From: Allocoprococcus sp004560705
Lineage (GTDB): Bacteria > Bacillota > Clostridia > Lachnospirales > Lachnospiraceae
DNA length: 64,000 nucleotides
NCBI RefSeq assembly: GCF_052065755.1
Contig: NZ_JBQHTK010000001.1
Coordinates: 375,293 to 439,292 of the forward strand
Direction of reading: 5' to 3'
Every line of letters starts with the position of its first letter. Positions within the stretch are counted from its first letter, which is position 1. The translations under genes and the position numbers were made by a program. The notes beneath the pieces are model-generated. The model was not told the origin of the DNA, did no database searches, and saw nothing but the letters and a program-made list of their open reading frames with translations. Positions 43,867 through 52,524 of this stretch are shown here, piece by piece.

Positions 43867-44769
43867 TTATATGTTATACATCTCTTTCACGACACGAATA
43901 AAACGTTCCGCAGAATTAGAAAGCTGGTAATTCTTGTTATAGACCAGATTCAGATCTCTTCCATCATCTTTACTCGAAAGCGGGAAATCCAGCACTTGCC
44001 CGGATTCAATCACATCCTGCACCGCAAGCCGCGATATCATAGTAATACCTATTCCGCTTTTAACTGATTTCTTAATAGCTTCCGAATTCTCAATGCTTGC
44101 TACAACATTCAGTTTCTCCACATCAATTCCGGCACGGCGAAGCTGCTTTTCCGCTTCTTTCCGCGTTCCTGATCCCTCTTCCCTCATGATGATCGCTTCA
44201 TTTGCAATCCAGTCAATTGTCGTTTCTTCTTCCTTGATACGCTGGTATTTTTCATTATTTGGCATAATAATCACCAGATCATCTTTGTAAAACGGTATGT
44301 ATTTACAATACTTTTTTTCAAGAACGGTCCCCGTAAACCCAATATCCACAATATGTCCGGCAACCTTTTCCACAACTTTTGCACTGTCCGTTTCCATCAC
44401 ACGAAACTGTTCTTTCGGATATCTGGAACTGAATTCTGCCAGAATATCCGGCAAAAGATACTGTGCGGGAATCGTTGATGTCGCAATCGTAATACACTGA
44501 ACATCTTTTTTCGTTTCTGTTGAAAAAATCTCGGTAATCTTATTCTGCAATTCAACCATCTGCCGGGCATACTCATAAAGTACCTTGCCCTGCTCTGACA
44601 GAATAACCTCTTTTGTATTTCTCACAAACAATCTGACGTTCAGTTCTCTTTCCAGGGAGGAAATATGTGCACTTATGGTAGGCTGAGTCAAAAACAGAGA
44701 CTTTGCCGCCTTTGAGAAGCTGCCTCCCTCTGCCACCTTCACAAATGCCTCCAATTGTTTTAGATTCAT
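43867..44769 (-). CDS. LysR family regulator of selenium metabolism
   Basis: 300 residues. N-terminal winged helix (LKQLEAFVKVAEGGSFSKAAKSLFLTQPT) and a C-terminal type 2 periplasmic-binding effector domain (ATSTIPAQYLLPDILAEF). The start overlaps the selB stop by 4 bp, so it is co-expressed with selA and selB. It most likely activates the uptake genes downstream through the box at 43833-43855. The effector is unknown. Confidence 0.87.
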   Translation of the reverse strand: MNLKQLEAFVKVAEGGSFSKAAKSLFLTQPTISAHISSLERELNVRLFVRNTKEVILSEQGKVLYEYARQMVELQNKITEIFSTETKKDVQCITIATSTIPAQYLLPDILAEFSSRYPKEQFRVMETDSAKVVEKVAGHIVDIGFTGTVLEKKYCKYIPFYKDDLVIIMPNNEKYQRIKEEETTIDWIANEAIIMREEGSGTRKEAEKQLRRAGIDVEKLNVVASIENSEAIKKSVKSGIGITMISRLAVQDVIESGQVLDFPLSSKDDGRDLNLVYNKNYQLSNSAERFIRVVKEMYNI

Positions 44770-46682
44770 AAGTATGCTACCCTTTCACTTTCTGCTCCGG
44801 TCTTCTTTGTAACCTTAATGCTGTCCATATATTCGAGTATCGGCTTGGCACTTTTTCGGCTCGTGGAGAACATATCTCTTACCTGTGCGATCGTAATCAC
44901 ATCCTCATTCTCCAAATGCTTGCGAATCTTCTCCTCTGCCTCATCCATCAGATACTTCATCGTAAACATTTCTTCATTGATCCGCACAACCCGTTCTTCA
45001 TCTACAAGTAACAGAAGAACATCCTCCGCGGTTTCCCTCGGGATTGTTCCGAGATCAATTTCCGAAAATCTCACGAAATCAAATCCTGCCTTTTCAAAAG
45101 CATCGACCAGAGTCTTTTCCGTCTTCAGGAACATTGCGTCTTTCGACACTTCAAATTCTGCCAGATGCAGGTATTCGTCCTTGCGTCCGATCTGATTTTG
45201 TGCCACAAGCTGCTCGATATAAGCATCAAACACGATCGGTTTCACCTTTTTCAGATAGGTGTTATGGATCTCAGCTTTCTTCATACCATAGCGGTAAGGA
45301 TATCTCTTATGATAAGCCTCAAGCGCCTCCTGTATCTTCTGGCGCAATGCATATTCACTGTCTCTGTGCCAGAGATATACATCTTTCTTCATCGCAAAGA
45401 CATGAACAATTCCTTCTTCTTTCAATTCTTCCAGGTATTCCTGAAGTTCATCCACAGAATGTGCCATAATCTTCGCAAGTTCAGCCATCGTAATCATTGT
45501 ATCTGCATGCTGTTTGATATGCAGCTCCATAACATCTGCAAGCGAACCGGATTCTTTCTTCTTTAATTCTTCAATTGCCTTCTCATCGAATCGTTTCTTT
45601 CTCACCGGATTCGGCTCCAGCACCACGCCGCCTCCAATGGTCTCCATCGGCGAATAGAAACGCACCACAAATCGGTCGCCTCTCTTCAGCGCGATTTCTT
45701 CTTCCAGACGCAGCTGCACCAGTCCGCTTTCTCCCGGCCCGATTTCTTCCTTATCCAGCAGCACGGCACGACAGAGGATCTCGCTGGTCCCCGTATACAG
45801 ATGCAGTCTTTCATGATTCGTCACAATTCGCATAGAATCCGGCAATACCGATAATTTAACATCCAGCAGATCCGTGTTCTTCATACTGTTCTTCGGAGCG
45901 ATCACGCAGCCTCTGTGAATCTCTTTCTTCTTGATATTGGAAAGATTAATCGCTACCCTCTGCCCGGCATAGCACTTATCCTTGTCCTGTCCGTGTACCT
46001 GGATGCTCCGGATCTTGCACTCTTTCCCGATCGGATACATTTCGAGTACATCCTCTTTGGAAATTGTTCCGGAAATCAAGGTTCCCGTGATGATCGTTCC
46101 AAAACCGGAAAGTGTAAACACACGGTCGATCGGAAGTCTCGGGATCGTCTGCGTATCTTTCTCTTCCACCTCATCCGCCATCACCCGAATGATCGTATCG
46201 GTCAGTTCTTCGAGCCCCTGTCCGGTCGCTGCTGAAACACGTACCACCGGCGCATCTTCCAGAAATGTTCCTTTCAATTCTTCCTGTATTTCCTCTTCAA
46301 CCAACTCCAGCCATTCCTCGTCCACCAGATCACATTTATTGAGGACGAGAATGCTTTTCTTAATTCCCAGAAGTCCCAGAATGTCCATATGTTCCCTTGT
46401 CTGCGGCATGATTCCTTCATCCGCCGCCACAACCAGCATGACGAGATCCATTCCCACAACTCCGGCAACCATGTTATTGATAAATTTCTCGTGGCCCGGA
46501 ACATCAATGATTCCTACCCGGTCACCATTTTTCAAATCGAACCAGGTAAATCCCAGATCGATCGTAATTCCACGACGCTGTTCTTCTTCCCAACGATCCG
46601 TATTTCGCCCGGTCAGAGCCTTGATCAATGTTGTCTTCCCGTGGTCAATGTGACCTGCGGTTCCTATGATGATATTTTTCAT
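44766..46682 (-). CDS. selB: Selenocysteine-specific elongation factor SelB
   Basis: 638 residues. GTPase motifs: GHIDHGKTT at about 10-18, RGITIDLGF, DVPGHEKF and NKCDL. EF-Tu-like domains 2 and 3 follow, then four winged-helix domains in the C-terminal 250 residues that read the SECIS hairpin. It brings Sec-tRNA to UGA codons. Its ATG overlaps the selA stop by 4 bp. Confidence 0.97.
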   Translation of the reverse strand: MKNIIIGTAGHIDHGKTTLIKALTGRNTDRWEEEQRRGITIDLGFTWFDLKNGDRVGIIDVPGHEKFINNMVAGVVGMDLVMLVVAADEGIMPQTREHMDILGLLGIKKSILVLNKCDLVDEEWLELVEEEIQEELKGTFLEDAPVVRVSAATGQGLEELTDTIIRVMADEVEEKDTQTIPRLPIDRVFTLSGFGTIITGTLISGTISKEDVLEMYPIGKECKIRSIQVHGQDKDKCYAGQRVAINLSNIKKKEIHRGCVIAPKNSMKNTDLLDVKLSVLPDSMRIVTNHERLHLYTGTSEILCRAVLLDKEEIGPGESGLVQLRLEEEIALKRGDRFVVRFYSPMETIGGGVVLEPNPVRKKRFDEKAIEELKKKESGSLADVMELHIKQHADTMITMAELAKIMAHSVDELQEYLEELKEEGIVHVFAMKKDVYLWHRDSEYALRQKIQEALEAYHKRYPYRYGMKKAEIHNTYLKKVKPIVFDAYIEQLVAQNQIGRKDEYLHLAEFEVSKDAMFLKTEKTLVDAFEKAGFDFVRFSEIDLGTIPRETAEDVLLLLVDEERVVRINEEMFTMKYLMDEAEEKIRKHLENEDVITIAQVRDMFSTSRKSAKPILEYMDSIKVTKKTGAESERVAYL

Positions 46683-48073
46683 AACAGCTCTCCCAGCATT
46701 TCTGTAATCTTCTTAAACCAACGTGTTTCTATGGTTCTTACATCCAGATAAATCGTATCATTCGCCGTTCTCGGGATGATAGGCACCTCCAGATGTCTCA
46801 TTTTTTCTTCTAACTGCGGCACACTCATTTTTTCAGGCTTTATCGTAACCGCCATACTTGGGATCCGCTCCAGAGGGAGTGATCCTCCTCCAATCTGTGA
46901 CTCGCATTTTTCAAGTCCAAATTCCGCCGCAAGACCTGCTCGTCTCAACATCCTTTTCAGGTTCTGGGCGCGATGTGCCACTTCTTCTTCGGTCTCCGTG
47001 ATCATACGAAGAACCGGAATATTCTGAATTGCTTTTTCCTCAGATAAATATTCTTGAAGAACGAGTTCCAGCACCGTCGCCGTAAATTTATCGATACGCA
47101 GTGCACGTGTAAGCTGGTTCTTCTTCATCTGATCAATATATTTCTTCTTACCGATAATAATTCCTGCCTGTGGCCCTCCCAGCAGCTTGTCTCCGCTGAA
47201 ACATACCACATCTGCTCCTTTGCGGATGGAATCCTGAACCGTCGGCTCATAAGTCAGTCCATATTTGCTCAGGTCGATCAGCACGCCGCTTCCCAAATCC
47301 TCAATAATAGGAAGGTCGTGTTCCTTTGCCAGCGGAACCAGATCATCGATCGTGACCGTATCGGTAAAGCCTACGATCCGGTAATTACTGGTATGTACTT
47401 TAAGGAGCGCTTTTGTATTTTCAGTAATCGCTTCTTCATAATCGGAATAATGTGTCTTATTGGTCGTTCCGACCTCTACCAGAGATGCGCCGCTTTGTTC
47501 CATCACATCCGGAATACGGAACTTTCCGCCGATTTCCACCAGCTCTCCTCTGGATACAATAACTTCGCCGCCTTTTGCCATAGAACTCAAAATCAGCATC
47601 ACTGCGGCTGCATTATTATTGACGGCCATTGCCGCCTCAGCTCCCGTGAGTTTACACAGAAGCTTCTCAAAATGGGAATATCTCTCTCCCCGCTTCCCGG
47701 CCTCCAGATTATACTCCAGATTGGAATAGCCGGTGACAATATCAGCCAGTTTTGATACATGCTCCTGACTGATTGGTGCACGTCCCAGATTCGTATGCAG
47801 AATCGTACCGGTTCCGTTAATCACCATGCGCATGTTCGGTGTATGGAGTCTCTCCACATGCCTTACGATCTGCTGCGGCAGATCCTGAATCTGCCGCACA
47901 ATCTTCTCTTCTTCTTCACATGCCCCGATAAATGCTCTCAGGGCCTCCATCTCCTCCCGGATTGCTTCCATGACAGTCTCTCTTCCGTACTGTTCGATCA
48001 AAAGCTGAATGATCTCCATTTCCAGAAGCACATCCACTTTCGGGATATTACGATATAATTGATTCTTGTTCAT
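46679..48073 (-). CDS. selA: L-seryl-tRNA(Sec) selenium transferase SelA
   Basis: 464 residues. Large-domain PLP fold with the lysine in VCFSGDKLLGGPQAG (about residue 293); the N-terminal tRNA-binding domain starts MNKNQLYRNIPKVDVLLE. It converts Ser-tRNA(Sec) to Sec-tRNA(Sec) using selenophosphate from SelD. It is coupled to selB and follows selD by 92 bp with a hairpin in the gap. Confidence 0.97.
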   Translation of the reverse strand: MNKNQLYRNIPKVDVLLEMEIIQLLIEQYGRETVMEAIREEMEALRAFIGACEEEEKIVRQIQDLPQQIVRHVERLHTPNMRMVINGTGTILHTNLGRAPISQEHVSKLADIVTGYSNLEYNLEAGKRGERYSHFEKLLCKLTGAEAAMAVNNNAAAVMLILSSMAKGGEVIVSRGELVEIGGKFRIPDVMEQSGASLVEVGTTNKTHYSDYEEAITENTKALLKVHTSNYRIVGFTDTVTIDDLVPLAKEHDLPIIEDLGSGVLIDLSKYGLTYEPTVQDSIRKGADVVCFSGDKLLGGPQAGIIIGKKKYIDQMKKNQLTRALRIDKFTATVLELVLQEYLSEEKAIQNIPVLRMITETEEEVAHRAQNLKRMLRRAGLAAEFGLEKCESQIGGGSLPLERIPSMAVTIKPEKMSVPQLEEKMRHLEVPIIPRTANDTIYLDVRTIETRWFKKITEMLGELL

Positions 48074-48112
48074 CTTCTTCCACTTCCAAATACTTTATTA
48101 TCTTTCAGGCAG

Positions 48113-48137
48113 CGCCCGGCATTTGCTCTGCCGGGCG
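48113..48137 (-). terminator. Hairpin between selD and selA
   Basis: CGCCCGGCA (48113-48121) pairs with TGCCGGGCG (48129-48137), a 9-bp GC-rich stem with a 7-nt loop. No U-run follows on the minus strand, so it likely shapes mRNA processing or reduces read-through, without stopping it. Confidence 0.5.
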
Positions 48138-48165
48138 TATATTGTCCTGCATAAATGCTCTGTTA

Positions 48166-49206
48166 TCAGTGCAGACGTATAAGCTTGTCACTCTTCTCTT
48201 CCACTGTTCCTATGATAGAAACCTTCGTTTCCATGTGTTTCTTCTCAAATGTCTCCATGATTACTTCCACATACTGCGGTTCCACACTGAGCAGAAGTCC
48301 GCCGGAGGTCTGTGGATCATAAAGCAGATCAATAAAATGTTCCTCTACGTTTCCCATATCCACTTTCATCTGGGAATATCCACGATTCTTATAGGCTCCC
48401 GCCGGAACCAGTCCCATCTTGGCGTAGGCGATCGCCTCGTCAAAATATGCGATATCGTGGACATTCAGATTGAACGTCACTTCACTGGCTTCTGCCATCT
48501 CCACACAATGTCCCAGAAGACCAAAACCTGTAATGTCTGTACATGCATTTACCGGATATCCATCTACCACTTCCTTGGCTTTTTTGTTCAGCGAAGACAT
48601 AACCATTTCCACTTCACGAATCGCCTTGTCGGAGGCCATCTGCGCCTTGATCGCCGTATTAACGATTCCGCTGCCTACCTGTTTGGTCAGAATCAGAACA
48701 TCTCCCGGTTTACATCCGTAATTTTTGAAAATGCGCTGCGGGTGAACAAAGCCGGACACACAGAGTCCATACTGAGGTTCGTCATTCTGAATCGTGTGAC
48801 CTCCCACCAGAACAGCTCCTGCTTCTTTCACTTTGTCAGCTCCACCTGCCAGGATATCCCCCAAAATAGACGGGTCAAGGCAATTCGGGAAACCAACAAT
48901 ATTCAGAGCCACTTTAGGCTCTCCTCCCATGGCATATACGTCACTGAGAGAATTGGCTGCTGCGATCTGTCCAAACATGTACGGATCGTCAACGATCGGT
49001 GTAAAGAAATCCACCGTCTGAATCATTGCGATGTCATCTGTCACTTTGTAGATTGCCGCATCATCAGATGTCTCGATACCAACCAGAAGGTTGTCATCGT
49101 GAAATTTCGGAAGCTTACCCAGAACCTGGGCAAGGGTCTCCGGACCTATTTTAGCGGCTCATCCCGCGGTTTTTGCCAATTGCGTCAATTTGATATCCTT
49201 ACTCAT
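48166..49206 (-). CDS. selD: Selenophosphate synthetase SelD, itself a selenoprotein
   Basis: 346 residues when the UGA at 49159-49161 is read as Sec16. The N-terminus then reads MSKDIKLTQLAKTAG-Sec-AAKIGPETLAQVL, where Sec or Cys is the known catalytic position, followed by Lys19. The PurM-like ATP-binding region follows (LLVGIETSDDAAIY, VDFFTPIVDDPYMFGQIAAANSLSDVYAMGG). It makes selenophosphate from selenide and ATP. An ORF caller starting at Met of MTDDIAMIQ (49044) would lose 54 residues and the active site. A SECIS-like hairpin follows the UGA. Confidence 0.96.
49113..49133 (-). promoter_or_regulatory. Candidate SECIS element in selD
   Basis: In the mRNA CUU-G-CCCAG and CUGGG-U-AAG form a stem with a GUU apical loop, about 25 nt after the UGA. 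Position and the G-U loop fit a bacterial SECIS element. Confidence 0.55.
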
Positions 49207-49247
49207 TTTCCCATTCTCCTAAAGTTTGTTATTTTGCCGTGAACCAT

Positions 49248-49853
49248 CTACGGTCTGATGATTCTTCCAGCCTCGGCCATAGCTTCTACGATCGCATACA
49301 TATTGGTCACAGAGCCAACGGCCAGTTTTTCTTTCAAATGGTAGTAATCCAGACATGTACCACAGGTCAGGATCTCTACCCCCTGTGCCTCGAGAGACTT
49401 CAGATCTTCCAAAGAATCAGAACCTTCTGCAGTCAATGTAGCACCGCCATTGTAGAACAGCATCTTCTTCGGCAGTGTATCAAGCTGGGTTACTGCGAAA
49501 ATAAATCCCTTGATCAATACTTTTCCAAGTTCATCATTGCCGGATCCCATACGGTCAGAAGAAACAACCACGATCGTGTCACCCTTTCTGTCCGGAGTGC
49601 AGACAGCTTCTTCAGCCTCCGCACTTGCCGGTGCTCCCTGCATTTTGATCGTAACCTTGAATTCTTTTTCTCCAAGCTTCTCAGAGCTTACTTCTCCGCC
49701 CTGTGCAGCTGCCATCTTCGTTACATTCTGAACAGCGATCTCATTATCTACCAGAACTTCGATCGTCTCCGGGCCGGTCAGCGCCTGCATTGCTTTTTTT
49801 GTCTTAATAACTGGAATCGGGCAGTTATCACCCATTGCGTTTACTGTAATCAT
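49248..49853 (-). CDS. yedF: Selenium-associated YedF (TusA-DsrE fusion)
   Basis: 201 residues. The N-terminal TusA/SirA domain has NAMGDNCPIPVIKTKKAM with Cys11 in CPxP. The C-terminal DsrE-like domain contains VVVSSDRMGSGNDELGKVLIKGF and ILTCGTCLDYYHL, whose cysteines may relay selenium. First gene of the island's transcript, directly before selD. A promoter lies at 49920-49948. Role as a selenium carrier to SelD is inferred from context. Confidence 0.87.
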   Translation of the reverse strand: MITVNAMGDNCPIPVIKTKKAMQALTGPETIEVLVDNEIAVQNVTKMAAAQGGEVSSEKLGEKEFKVTIKMQGAPASAEAEEAVCTPDRKGDTIVVVSSDRMGSGNDELGKVLIKGFIFAVTQLDTLPKKMLFYNGGATLTAEGSDSLEDLKSLEAQGVEILTCGTCLDYYHLKEKLAVGSVTNMYAIVEAMAEAGRIIRP

Positions 49854-49919
49854 TTGTCGATTACCTTCCTTTCTTTTGATGTTTTATGTCAAAATTCCCT
49901 TCTTCTCATTTATAGATAC

Positions 49920-49948
49920 ATTCTATCACTGAACTATACAAAGGTAAA
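49920..49948 (-). promoter_or_regulatory. Promoter of the selenium island
   Basis: On the minus strand TTTACC (49943-49948), a 17-bp spacer and TAGAAT (49920-49925), about 65 bp upstream of yedF. Confidence 0.6.
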
Positions 49949-49992
49949 CTGTTATTTTTGAAATTTTGTGAGGAAGGGAGTTCAAGGGGGAC

Positions 49993-50145
49993 GCCTTTGT
50001 CCATGTGGGGTGGGTTCCCGGACTCGCTCTCGCTCGGGGGAAAACGCAGCGGTACTAAGCTTGCAGGGCGCCGCTGTCTGCGGCTGCTGCAAGCAAGTGC
50101 CGGCGTTTTCCACGGTCCGGGAACCCACCCCGCATGGACGAAGGC
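49993..50145. repeat. 153-bp imperfect palindrome (large hairpin)
   Basis: The outer arms (49993-50023 and 50115-50145) are complementary over 31 positions with only two differences, both of which would be G-U pairs in one RNA strand. Inner arms GGAAAACGC/GCGTTTTCC (50039-50047 and 50103-50111) and GCTTGCAG/CTGCAAGC (50059-50066 and 50087-50094) continue the fold. The unit is GC-rich compared with the AT-rich DNA around it and holds no credible gene. Confidence 0.8.
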
Positions 50146-50221
50146 TGTGCGCTTGAACGAGAGCCGGGGAGTAAAATTCCAAAGGGGAGGGAATGTGATA
50201 AATTGTAGGGGTGTGAAAGAC

Positions 50222-50265
50222 GTGCCTTTGAGTGGCTCCTACTTTGTAGGAGCCACTCTCGGCAC
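50222..50265. repeat. Perfect 13-bp hairpin with outer stem
   Basis: GAGTGGCTCCTAC (50230-50242) and GTAGGAGCCACTC (50246-50258) pair around TTT. GTGCC (50222-50226) and GGCAC (50261-50265) extend the stem. No U-run follows on either strand. Between this and 50456 I see no gene. Confidence 0.7.
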
Positions 50266-50456
50266 TTGATATTGTATTGTTAGGGCTTTTGTTTTTTGTT
50301 TGTGACTGATTCTTGTGTTGTGGGTGCGAATAGTCAGCGGGATTGTCTCTGTGTGTGTAGCGGAGGTTAAGTGGAGCGTTCCGAAGATACATGCCGAAGA
50401 TGTTAGGCGGCGGGAGGGGAGCTGCTTTCAGCGACCCTTCCGGCACCTTACATATT

Positions 50457-50620
50457 CGTGCATGAGCTGAGGTAGCGCGCAACGTCGTAGCTACACACAT
50501 GGAGACAAGCACGCGTCCCTATTCCACCCGCCACTCCCCGTGCATGAGCTGAGGTAGCGCGCAACGTCGCAGCTGCACACATAGAGACAAGCACGCGTCC
50601 CTATTCCACCCACCATCTCC
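50457..50620. repeat. 82-bp tandem duplication at the methyltransferase 3' end
   Basis: Two adjacent units (50457-50538 and 50539-50620) begin CGTGCATGAGCTGAGGTAGC and are nearly identical, differing at about six positions. The right end of the second unit contains the last codons and stop of the methyltransferase gene (stop 50601-50603); the first unit is a displaced copy of that end. Each unit contains imperfect inverted repeats (GTGCA-GAGCTG with CAGCTGCAC). Confidence 0.8.
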
Positions 50621-51461
50621 CGCTTGCTCCGCAGGGGAGGACGAGTCCGTTGGACGTTACGGGCAATCCGATTTCCTGGGAATCGACGTGACCGTTGTAT
50701 TTTTTTAGTTCTGTTGCAAGCATATAAGTCAGGACTGCTGGCGCAAGTCCGGTAGTGTAGGAGTTGATGAGGAAGAAGAGGGGATCCTCCGACAAGATCT
50801 GTGTGCAAAGTTTGATCAGGGGATGGATGGCATCTTCTATTTTCCAGATTTCTCCTTTTGGTCCCCGTCCGTAAGAGGGGGGATCCATGATGATCGCGTC
50901 GTAGTGATTTCCACGGCGGATCTCGCGTTCGACAAATTTCATGCAGTCGTCTACCAGCCAACGGATCGGTGCATCACCAAGGCCAGAGGATACCGCGTTT
51001 TCTTTGGCCCAGGTCACCATGCCTTTGGAGGCATCTACGTGTGTCACTTGTGCACCGGCTGCAGCTGCTGCAAGTGTGGCGCCGCCTGTATAGGCAAAGA
51101 GATTCAGCACTTTAACAGGACGACCTGCCTGTCTGATCTTCTCTGAAAACCAGTCCCAGTTTGTCGCCTGCTCCGGAAAAAGTCCGGTGTGTTTAAAATT
51201 AAACGGCTTCAGGTTGAAAGTCAGATCTTTATAGTGAATCTGCCACTGCTCCGGAAGATCGAAGAACTCCCATTCTCCACCGCCTTTTTTGCTGCGGTGA
51301 TAATGCGCATTCCGGTTTTTCCATCCTTTATGTGTCTTCGGTGTATTCCAGATCACCTGCGGATCCGGACGCACAAGGAGATACTGTCCCCATCTTTCCA
51401 ACTTTTCTCCATTGGAAGAATCAATCACTTCATAGTCTTCCCATCCATCTGCAACCCACAT
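50601..51461 (-). CDS. Class I SAM-dependent methyltransferase (RlmI/RlmK-like)
   Basis: 286 residues. The SAM-binding motif is VLNLFAYTGGATLAAAAAGA with the acidic VTHVDAS following; the catalytic-type motif is IIMDPPSYGRGPKGE. This pattern is seen in 23S rRNA cytosine or guanine methyltransferases, although the usual N-terminal PUA domain is absent. An rRNA substrate is therefore probable but not certain. I chose the ATG at 51459-51461 (AAAGGA upstream) over Met1 at 51500. A strong promoter lies at 51553-51581. The 3' end lies in a tandem duplication. Confidence 0.82.
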   Translation of the reverse strand: MWVADGWEDYEVIDSSNGEKLERWGQYLLVRPDPQVIWNTPKTHKGWKNRNAHYHRSKKGGGEWEFFDLPEQWQIHYKDLTFNLKPFNFKHTGLFPEQATNWDWFSEKIRQAGRPVKVLNLFAYTGGATLAAAAAGAQVTHVDASKGMVTWAKENAVSSGLGDAPIRWLVDDCMKFVEREIRRGNHYDAIIMDPPSYGRGPKGEIWKIEDAIHPLIKLCTQILSEDPLFFLINSYTTGLAPAVLTYMLATELKKYNGHVDSQEIGLPVTSNGLVLPCGASGRWWVE

Positions 51462-51552
51462 ATTTGTAATTCCTTTCTTTAACCGATATTTGTTTCGCAT
51501 GAATCAATCATCCGCAAACATTCATTATTACTTTGTCACTATTTCTTTAGTT

Positions 51553-51581
51553 AGTATATCGAAAAAGTGCTTCCAGTACAA
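51553..51581 (-). promoter_or_regulatory. Promoter of the methyltransferase gene
   Basis: On the minus strand TTGTAC (51576-51581), a 17-bp spacer and TATACT (51553-51558). Confidence 0.7.
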
Positions 51582-51655
51582 GCACAAATCTTTTCATTAA
51601 CCAGAGTCCTTATCACCAGCGGTATTTTACTGCAGAAGTGCCACTTGTCTCAAAT

Positions 51656-51707
51656 CAAAAAGAGATGTATGCCTCATCGTTATTCACGCAATGGGGCACA
51701 CACCTCT
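51656..51707 (-). terminator. Terminator of the DUF5058/M20 operon
   Basis: On the minus strand AGAGGTGTGTGCC (51695-51707) pairs with GGCATACATCTCT (51661-51673), with G-U pairs and a large loop, followed by TTTTGATTTG. It lies about 40 bp after the membrane-protein stop. Confidence 0.65.
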
Positions 51708-51745
51708 ATTTCATTTTCTGTACTATCTTTTCAGACAACCGGAAT

Positions 51746-52510
51746 TTATTTCTCTTTCTTTGCCACAGCCGGGTTATCCTCTACAGTAATAACACCTTTC
51801 TTCCAAAGAATACGTGATGTAATGATTGCGATCGGAAGCATTGCAATGATCAGGAATCCGATTGCTCCGAACAGAGATCCGCCGGATGTAATTCTTACGA
51901 ACAGTGAAAGGAGTGTTACGATAACAAGTACCGGAATAACACCCTTTGTACCGCCTTTTACGATCTTGCTTCCTGAACTGCTGCTTGAGAACAGACCCAG
52001 AGTCAAAGAACCGAACAGAGCCGGAATGATATATCCAGAAGCCGTCTTGATCTGCGGGATTTCGAAAATGAAACCAATCTGTGAGCTCAGCAGAGCTGCA
52101 AGTGCCAGGATAACAATTGTCATGATAGATGAAACGGCTACTGCTACAGATGCAACAGCATCACCTTCCGGTGTATTCTGCTCTGTTTCTGTCAGCTTGA
52201 TTGCATTGATTGCAACCGGGAGTTTCAGGTTCATGATATTGCCGGTAATAAATGTCAGGTAAGATGAACTTCCCAAAATCGGGGTATAACTGATTGCTTC
52301 TGAAATACCAACCGGAATATAAATAAGCAGGATACTGATCGTTGAAACATTGATAACATCACCGAATGACGGCATTGCATCATAAACAGTCAGCACAACA
52401 AACGGAATTGCTGTCATATAGATCAAAGCGATGACCGTTCCGAGACGTCCTACACTGTGAGACCATTTCTGAAACGGATCCATTACTACACTGTTTTTCT
52501 CTTTACTCAT
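51746..52510 (-). CDS. Polytopic membrane protein of the M20 cluster
   Basis: 254 residues, about seven hydrophobic segments, for example IALIYMTAIPFVVLTVYDAM, AVAVSSIMTIVILALAALL and GVIPVLVIVTLLSLFVRIT, and a basic C-terminus. I do not recognise a transporter family. It starts 15 bp after the DUF5058 gene with GAGGAGG before the ATG, so the two are produced together and could form one membrane complex. A permease for the product or substrate of the M20 enzyme is an inference from the operon. Confidence 0.75.
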   Translation of the reverse strand: MSKEKNSVVMDPFQKWSHSVGRLGTVIALIYMTAIPFVVLTVYDAMPSFGDVINVSTISILLIYIPVGISEAISYTPILGSSSYLTFITGNIMNLKLPVAINAIKLTETEQNTPEGDAVASVAVAVSSIMTIVILALAALLSSQIGFIFEIPQIKTASGYIIPALFGSLTLGLFSSSSSGSKIVKGGTKGVIPVLVIVTLLSLFVRITSGGSLFGAIGFLIIAMLPIAIITSRILWKKGVITVEDNPAVAKKEK

Positions 52511-52524
52511 AATAACTTCCTCCT

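Noticed and set aside
48142..49242. 366-codon plus-strand frame
   Set aside because: Antisense to selD; the minus-strand product is unmistakable.
49982..50512. 176-codon minus-strand frame in the repeat patch
   Set aside because: Runs through both arms of the large palindrome and the 13-bp hairpin; no ribosome-binding site or family match.
50457..50620. CRISPR array
   Set aside because: Only two adjoining 82-bp units without spacers; a simple tandem duplication.
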